From Scytonema hofmannii PCC 7110 (GTDB lineage Bacteria > Cyanobacteriota > Cyanobacteriia > Cyanobacteriales > Nostocaceae), in NCBI RefSeq assembly GCF_000346485.2, contig NZ_KQ976354.1:3591747-3655746 (forward strand): DNA of 64,000 nt. Reading direction: 5' to 3'. The notes below the pieces were generated by a model, which had not been told where the DNA came from, did no database searches, and was given only the letters and a program-made list of their open reading frames with translations. Below, piece by piece: positions 61,201 through 64,000 of this stretch. Position 1 is the stretch's first letter; every line of letters starts with the position of its first letter. A program made the translations under genes and the position numbers.

Positions 61201-64000
61201 CTAACACAGAAATCTTTATCCTCGATCGTCATCTCCAACCAGTACCTGTTGGCATCAAAGGGGAATTGCATATTGGTGGCGTGCGTTTAGCCAGAGGATA
61301 CTTCAACCGCCCTCAATTGACAGACGAAAAATTTATCCCCAACCCGTTTAGTGATTTTGGATTGCCGATTTTAGATTTTGGATTGGGGAGTAGGAATGAG
61401 AATTTAGAATCTTCTCAAACTACTGAATCGGAAAACAAATCGAATCATCTCAAATCCAAAATCCAAAATCCAAAATCAAATAATCCAAAATCCAAAATCC
61501 AAAATCCAAAATTATATAAGACTGGAGATTTAGCACGCTATCTACCCGATGGCAACATTGAGTGCTTCGGACGCATTGACAATCAGGTAAAAATCCGGGG
61601 CTTCCGCATTGAGTTGGGAGAAATCGAAGCCGTACTCAACCAACATCCTGATGTTCAGACATCTTGTGTCGTCCTCCGCGAAGATACAATAGGTGATAAA
61701 CGCCTGGTCGCTTACGTTGTACCTTATTCTCAAGACATACCCGCAATTAGCGAACTGCGTCAATTCCTCTCCAATCGGCTGCCGCTTTACATGGTGCCGA
61801 ATACTTTCGTGGTGATGGAGTCCCTACCGCTAACACCGCACCGCAAAGTAGATCGCCGCGCCCTACCCGTACCAGATTTACACAGCGCACAAACAGACAG
61901 CTATGTTGCACCGCGCACTCCCACCGAAGAAATGCTGGCGCAAATTTGGGCGCAAGTGTTGAAATTAGAGCAAGTAGGTATTCACGATAACTTCTTTACT
62001 TTGGGAGGACACTCGCTGCTAGCAACACAGCTAGTTTCACGTATCCGCAACATTTTCAAAGTAGAACTACCATTACGTAGCATTTTTGCAGCAGCAACTG
62101 TTGCTGCATTGGCGGATGCGATCGGGCAATTGCAGTCACAAAATTTAGAATTAACTTCCCCACCCATTTTGCCAAGAGCAAAGGACGCTCAATTATCACT
62201 GTCATTCGCTCAACAGCGTTTGTGGTTTTTAGAACAGTTACAGCCGAACAGTGCCTTATACAACATTCCCGAAGCTTTGCGTCTGGTAGGAACTTTGAAT
62301 CAAACTGCGCTACAACAAAGCTTGCAAGAAATCATTCAGCGCCACGAAGCCTTACGTACTAACTTCATCGTCGTTGATGGACAAGCAACGCAAATTATTA
62401 GGGAATGGGGAATAGGGAATGGGGAATGGGAAACAGTAAGAACTTCCGACCTCTTAGCACCTACTGATTGGCAACTTTCAATTGTTGACTTGCAGCATCT
62501 ACCTGCAAACGAGCAAGAAATAGCTGTACGGCAACTAGCGCAACAACAAGCTCTGCAACCCTTTGACCTGGCAACACAGGCATTAGTGAGGACGACATTA
62601 CTGGTGCTGAATGAGACAGAACACATCTTGTTAGTGTGTATGCACCACATTGTTTCTGATGAGTGGTCAGTAGGTGTGTTTGTCCAAGAATTAACAGCGT
62701 TGTACAATGCCTATGCTCAAGGTCAGCCCTCACCGTTAGCGCCACTACCGATTCAGTATGCTGACTTTGCACTGTGGCAAAGACAGTGGTTGCAAGGTGA
62801 TGTCCTGCAAAGCCAATTGAACTACTGGCAACAACAACTCAAAGACGCACCAGCTTTATTACCGCTTCCCACAGACAGACCCAGACCTGCGGTACAGACT
62901 TTCGCTGGCGCACACCAAAAGTTTGAACTTTCACCAGAGTTAACCCAAAAGCTGACACAACTGAGCCAGCAGCAAGGTGCAACTTTGTTCATGACGCTAT
63001 TGGCAGCGTTTGATACTCTACTCTACCGCTACACGGGGCAATCAGATATTTTGGTGGGGACACCAATTGCAAACCGCAATCGCAGTGAGATAGAAGGGTT
63101 AATTGGCTTTTTTGTCAATACTTTAGTGATGCGGACAGATTTATCTGCAAATCCCAGTTTCCAAGATTTACTAGGTCGCGTTCGGGAAGTAGCTTTGGGA
63201 GCCTATGCTCATCAGGACTTGCCCTTTGAAACGCTGGTAGAAGCGTTGCAGCCTGAACGCAACCTCAGCCATACACCACTGTTTCAGGTAGCGTTTGTAT
63301 TTCAAAATGCGCCCAGGTCTGCTGTAGAACTGAATGGGTTAACTATCAGTGAATTGCCAACAGAAAATCTTACTGCCAAGTTTGATTTAACTTTAGCAAT
63401 TGGGAACACTGCGACTGGATTGGCAGGAGTGTTGGAGTACAATACCGACTTGTTTGACCATAGCACCATCGCCCGGATGCTGGGTCATTTTGTCACACTG
63501 CTAGAATCCATTGTGGCAAATCCTCAAGAGCGCATTTTCCAACTGCCAATGTTAACAGCAGTAGAACAGCAGCAGTTATTAATCGACTGGAACGATACTT
63601 TTGTAGATTATCCCTCTGATAAATGTATTCATCAGTTGTTTGAGGAACAGGTAGCGCGTACCCCTGATGCAGTGGCAGTGGTGTTTGGCAATGAACAACT
63701 CACATACCACGAGTTAAATAGTCGAGCGAATCAGTTAGCCCATTACTTACGGTCTTTAGGTGTGGGAGCAGATGTACTGGTAGGGTTATGTGTCGAGCGA
63801 TCGCCCTTAATGGTCATAGGACTGTTGGCGATTCTCAAAGCTGGTGGTGCTTACGTACCCCTTGATCTAGAGTATCCTAGCGATCGCCTCAGCTATATGC
63901 TAGAGGATACTCAAGTCCCGGTACTACTGACTCAACAGCACTTAGTTGATAAACTACCCCCAACATCAGCAAACCTTATCTTCATAGATAAAATCTCGTC
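52227..64000 (+). CDS. Giant NRPS, at least four modules (cyanopeptolin-type core), cut by window edge
   Basis: The frame from ATG 52227 stays open to the window end, over 3900 residues. Order: C(D-L)-A-T, C-A-T, C-A-T, C-A(partial). The first C opens with YPLSPMQQGMLFHSL and HHHLLMDGWS near 148, the form that takes a D-donor, matching the upstream epimerase. Pockets: A1 DFWNIGMVH (exact Thr code), A2 DVVSIGAVE (unassigned), A3 DVENAGVVT (the code I recall for the Ahp-position module of cyanopeptolins). Carriers carry [11 protein letters not shown] near 1058, 2127 and 3260. The fourth C has HHIVSDEWS near 3473, with Glu for the usual Gly after Asp. A10 motifs vary (SNGKIDRRAL, PNDKVDYGAL, PHRKVDRRAL) but keep the Lys. 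Repeat inserts occur in A1, A3, C2, C3 and C4. Confidence 0.93.
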   Translation, partial: MKSEINKTNKQNVEDIYPLSPMQQGMLFHSLYEPDSGVYFSQISCTLTGNLYIPTFEQAWQKIVAKHSIFRTAFLWETLSTPVQVVYRQVQVTVETYDWQNLPPQEQQQQLEVFLDFDRQKALQLSQAPLMRLHLIRFDRNTYQFIWSHHHLLMDGWSLPLVFKDLLNFYQAISQGETFRYQTAVSYRNYIAWLQQQDRKQAEKFWKQKLQGFTVPTPLTVEKQLSNQESRSVRYGTQQIQFTVSATTALQSFVRQHRLTLNNLVQATWGLLLSRYSQETDVVFGATVSGRESSIVGIESMVGLFINTLPMRVQVAADSQVLALLKDLQAQQVESEQYSYSSLAEIQSLSEIPKGTSLFDSIVVFENYPFDDAQKLDNGSFSIENIRGFEQSNYPLTLVALPGQQLRVKISYDTSRFDDAAIARMLGHFQTLLLGTIANPQQRISQLPMLTEVEQQQLLVEWNNTQANYPQERCIYQLFEEQVQRNPNAIAVTFGDRQLTYQQLNVQANQVAHYLRSLGVKADMLVGICVERSLLTIVGILGILKAGGAYVPLDPEYPQERLSFMLEDARVGVLLTQQQLVESLPKHQAHIVCLDTDWEKIARECSSNLENTATPENLAYVIYTSGSTGKPKGVLVNHSNVVRLFAATDWYNFNSQDVWTLFHSYAFDFSVWEIWGALFYGGRLVVVPYLVTRSPESFYNLLCQEKVTILNQTPSAFRQLIQAEQAIATANALSLRLVIFGGEALELKSLQPWFERHGDQIPQLVNMYGITETTVHVTYRPLSKADLYDTASVIGRPIPDLQVYVLDKHLQPVPIGVPGEMYVGGAGVTSGYLNRPELTEQRFISHPFGDFGLPILDFGLDNRSENLEFSQTIESENKSQNPKSKIQNPKLDRLYKTGDLARYLPNGELEYLGRIDNQVKIRGFRIELGEIEGLLAQHPAVWENVVVVREDEPGDKRLVAYVVPKLEQSATVQELRQFLSSQLPSYMVPNTFVLLESLPLTSNGKIDRRALPKPDLDSTQLEKFVSPRTPIEEMLAQIWAQVLKLEQVGIHDNFFELGGHSLLATQLVSRIRNLFKVELPLRELFTNATVAQLARSLQQLQQQEIALTSPPILKRAENVELPLSFAQQRLWFLDQFEPNSPFYNIHVALRLTGTLKVTALEQSLQAIVERHEALRTNFRTVDGQAKQIIREWGIGNGEWETVSVVDLQHLSKEEQELAVQQLAQAHAVQPFDLANQALFRANLLVLNETENVLLVSMHHIVSDGWSMGVFVEELAVLYDAYARSKSPNLLPLPVQYADFALWQRQWLQGSVLQSQLNYWQKQLQDAPALLPLPTDRPRPAVQTFAGARQEFSISQKLTQKLTQLSQQQGCTLFMTLLAAFDTLLYRYTEQTDILVGTPIANRDRTYLEGLIGFFVNTLVMRTNLAGNPSFSELLDRVRFMAVEAYTHQNLPFEMLVEALQPERNLSHTPLFQVMFVLENAPISTVELTGLTVNLLKIKSKTAKFDLTLAMENTATGLVGVWEYNTDLFDTGTIERLANHFVTLLESIVANPQQRISQLPLLTQPEQHQLLVEWNDTQVDYPQDKCIHQLFEEQVQRTPDAVAVVWENQQLTYHELNCRANQLAHYLKSLGVGADVLVGLCVERSLEMMVGLLGILKAGGAYVPLDPEYPQDRLSFTIADAQLSILLTQQHLVERLPDHQAQLVCLDTNWQSIAQSSDTALVNSISSKNLAYVIYTSGSTGQPKGVMIQHQSLVNLTQSTIVEYGITNSDRILQFASISFDVAAVEIYPYLSCGATVVLRTQEMLSSVQTSSQKCRDWNLTVLSFPTAYWHQLTFELVNANLRLPDSIRLVIIGGEHPLEQRFRMWQQHIGEYPQLINAYGPTEATVEVTCKKLGVDEQKITIGRPIHNTQIYILDRYLQPVPIGVPGELLIGGASVARGYLNRPELTDEKFISHPFLGSGGDRLYKTGDLARYLPDGNIEYLGRIDNQVKIRGFRIELGEIETVLSQYPHVQACCVIARQDTPGDNRLVAYIVPQKGVTLTTSELHQFLSHKLPDYMMPQAFVMLEFLPLTPNDKVDYGALPAPDLQSGADKYVAPRTPTEEMLAQIWAQVLKVEQVGIHDNFFSLGGHSLLATQLVSRIRKIFQVELPLRELFATATVSELAQSIDHLQQQDLATAPPILRRAENVELPLSFAQQRLWFLDQFEPNSALYNIPFALRLAGNLNQAALQQSLQAIIHRHEALRTNFISVDGQATQVIREWGIGNGQWETVKSSDLLALTNWQLSVVELQHLSADEKERAAQQLAQQQALQPFELATQALVRTTLLVLNETEHILLVCMHHIVSDGWSIGVLVSELTTLYNAYARGQSPNLAPLPIQYADFALWQRQWLQGDVLQSQLDYWQKQLADAPTLLALPTDRPRPAQQTFAGAHQEFTLSVELTQKLTKLSQEQGCTLFMTLLAAFDTLLYRYTGQSDILVGTPIANRNRNEIEGLIGFFVNTLVLRTDLSANPSFNELLTRVRLMAMDAYAHQDLPFEMLVEALQPERDLSHSPLFQVDFLLQNDPLSTVELTGLTVSSLLIDTAMAKFDLTLAMQNTANGLVGVWEYNTDLFNHTTIERMTGHFVTLLEAVATDPSERIDQLPILTAVEQQQLLVEWNDTQADYPWDKCLHQLFEQQAELTPNAVAVVFDNQPLTYQELNAQANQLAHYLQSLGVGTETLVGIYLERSLSIIVALLAVLKAGGAYVPLDPDYPQQRLADISEDSQVSVLIAQQKLLNSLPIQGVKVIVLDAEFEQLASQSQENLVSEVEPENLACLLYTSGSTGKPKGVMLTHAALVNHSSAISEVFGLTSRDRVLQFASFGFDVAAEEIYPTWYKGGTVVIRPVQMFSDFANLAKFIEEQKLTVLNITPAYWHEWTVAVSQSYATVPQCLRVVAVGGDAVLPETVTMWRQLVGDRITCLNVYGPTEASVTAVVHDLLDPKSEKTNTVLIGRPIANTEIFILDRHLQPVPVGIKGELHIGGVRLARGYFNRPQLTDEKFIPNPFSDFGLPILDFGLGSRNENLESSQTTESENKSNHLKSKIQNPKSNNPKSKIQNPKLYKTGDLARYLPDGNIECFGRIDNQVKIRGFRIELGEIEAVLNQHPDVQTSCVVLREDTIGDKRLVAYVVPYSQDIPAISELRQFLSNRLPLYMVPNTFVVMESLPLTPHRKVDRRALPVPDLHSAQTDSYVAPRTPTEEMLAQIWAQVLKLEQVGIHDNFFTLGGHSLLATQLVSRIRNIFKVELPLRSIFAAATVAALADAIGQLQSQNLELTSPPILPRAKDAQLSLSFAQQRLWFLEQLQPNSALYNIPEALRLVGTLNQTALQQSLQEIIQRHEALRTNFIVVDGQATQIIREWGIGNGEWETVRTSDLLAPTDWQLSIVDLQHLPANEQEIAVRQLAQQQALQPFDLATQALVRTTLLVLNETEHILLVCMHHIVSDEWSVGVFVQELTALYNAYAQGQPSPLAPLPIQYADFALWQRQWLQGDVLQSQLNYWQQQLKDAPALLPLPTDRPRPAVQTFAGAHQKFELSPELTQKLTQLSQQQGATLFMTLLAAFDTLLYRYTGQSDILVGTPIANRNRSEIEGLIGFFVNTLVMRTDLSANPSFQDLLGRVREVALGAYAHQDLPFETLVEALQPERNLSHTPLFQVAFVFQNAPRSAVELNGLTISELPTENLTAKFDLTLAIGNTATGLAGVLEYNTDLFDHSTIARMLGHFVTLLESIVANPQERIFQLPMLTAVEQQQLLIDWNDTFVDYPSDKCIHQLFEEQVARTPDAVAVVFGNEQLTYHELNSRANQLAHYLRSLGVGADVLVGLCVERSPLMVIGLLAILKAGGAYVPLDLEYPSDRLSYMLEDTQVPVLLTQQHLVDKLPPTSANLIFIDKIS
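54771..54900. repeat. TTTTGGATT/AAAATCC repeat cluster in module 1 A domain, before A7
   Basis: TTTTGGATT units at the left and four AAAATCC heptamers at the right flank a spacer; together they encode an insert from GDFGLPILDFGLDNRSENLE to SKIQNPKLD between the NPF-type site and [11 protein letters not shown]. The frame is kept. Confidence 0.9.
55793..55830. repeat. GGGAATGGGGAATAGGGAAT repeat in second C domain
   Basis: GGGAATG-type heptamers encode REWGIGNGEWETV in the C domain of module 2. Near-identical copies stand at the same place in the third and fourth C domains. Confidence 0.9.
58997..59034. repeat. GGGAATG repeat in third C domain
   Basis: Encodes REWGIGNGQWETV at the position matching 55793-55830 and 62399-62436. 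Confidence 0.9.
61350..61512. repeat. TTTTGGATT/AAAATCC repeat cluster in module 3 A domain, before A7
   Basis: Same arrangement as 54771-54900 and clearly homologous to it (SDFGLPILDFGLGSRNENLE, then SKIQNPK twice), but with extra AAAATCC heptamers, so the copy number has changed after duplication. Confidence 0.9.
62399..62436. repeat. GGGAATG repeat in fourth C domain
   Basis: Encodes REWGIGNGEWETV at the position matching the copies in the second and third C domains. Confidence 0.9.

Noticed and set aside
43200-64000. Complete aeruginosin cluster
   Set aside because: Only the first two proteins are aeruginosin-like; the Thr and DVENAGVVT modules and the lack of Choi genes do not fit.

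Overview
The window comes from a cyanobacterium, most likely a filamentous Nostocales member. The evidence is scattered HIP1 octamers (GCGATCGC), many heptameric short tandem repeats of the CCCCAAT, CAGTGAC and AAAATCC types, an IS200/IS605 element with a cyanobacterial-type TnpB, and two peptide pathways typical of bloom-forming and mat-forming cyanobacteria. No tRNA, rRNA or CRISPR array was seen.

Left part (1-13.3 kb): a CHAT-domain protein cut by the left edge, a GNAT acetyltransferase, a repeat-rich gap, an EamA permease, a peptidoglycan-binding/HEAT protein, an S66 LD-carboxypeptidase, a small SnoaL-like secreted protein, an IS200/IS605 element with divergent tnpA and tnpB, a methyltransferase-like protein, and a complete ECF vitamin/metal-type transporter (S component, fused AA' ATPase, T component).

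Middle (13.3-37.9 kb, minus strand): an NRPS operon whose order is A-T-C-A-T-E / C-A-T / C-A-T-C-A-MT-T / C-A-T-TE / ABC exporter. This is exactly the architecture of anabaenopeptin synthetases (aptA-E, also called apnA-E). My hand-read pocket codes are DAFLLGATF (aliphatic, exocyclic residue 1), DTEDIGSVI (basic, D-Lys expected), DALLLGAVF (aliphatic), DSAFGGCVN (a variant of the homotyrosine-type pocket), DATKVGEVG (Asn-like, with an N-methyltransferase) and DAWTVAGVC (Phe-like). The predicted product is a ureido-linked hexapeptide, perhaps with N-methyl-Asn where N-methyl-Ala is usual.

Between the clusters (38-43 kb): a small glycine/alanine-rich membrane protein, a LamG-patatin phospholipase fusion, and a HEAGH protein that resembles a zinc peptidase.

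Right part (43.1-64 kb, plus strand, running off the edge): a second NRPS operon. It opens with an A-KR-T loading protein (aeruginosin AerA-like), continues with TubC-C-A-T-E (pocket DTKDLGVVD, Glu/Gln-like) and then a giant NRPS with Thr (DFWNIGMVH), an unassigned residue (DVVSIGAVE), DVENAGVVT (the code I associate with the Ahp position of cyanopeptolins) and a fourth module cut by the edge. This suggests a cyanopeptolin-type Ahp-depsipeptide with a hydroxy-acid-(D-Gln/Glu)-Thr side chain. Two protease-inhibitor-type pathways therefore lie head to head.

A striking feature is that dispersed repeats have entered coding sequence in frame many times: at the same loop just before motif A7 of four A domains, in three consecutive C domains of the giant NRPS, in the aptC, aptD and aptA genes, in the EamA permease, and across gene junctions where the repeat supplies stop and start codons.
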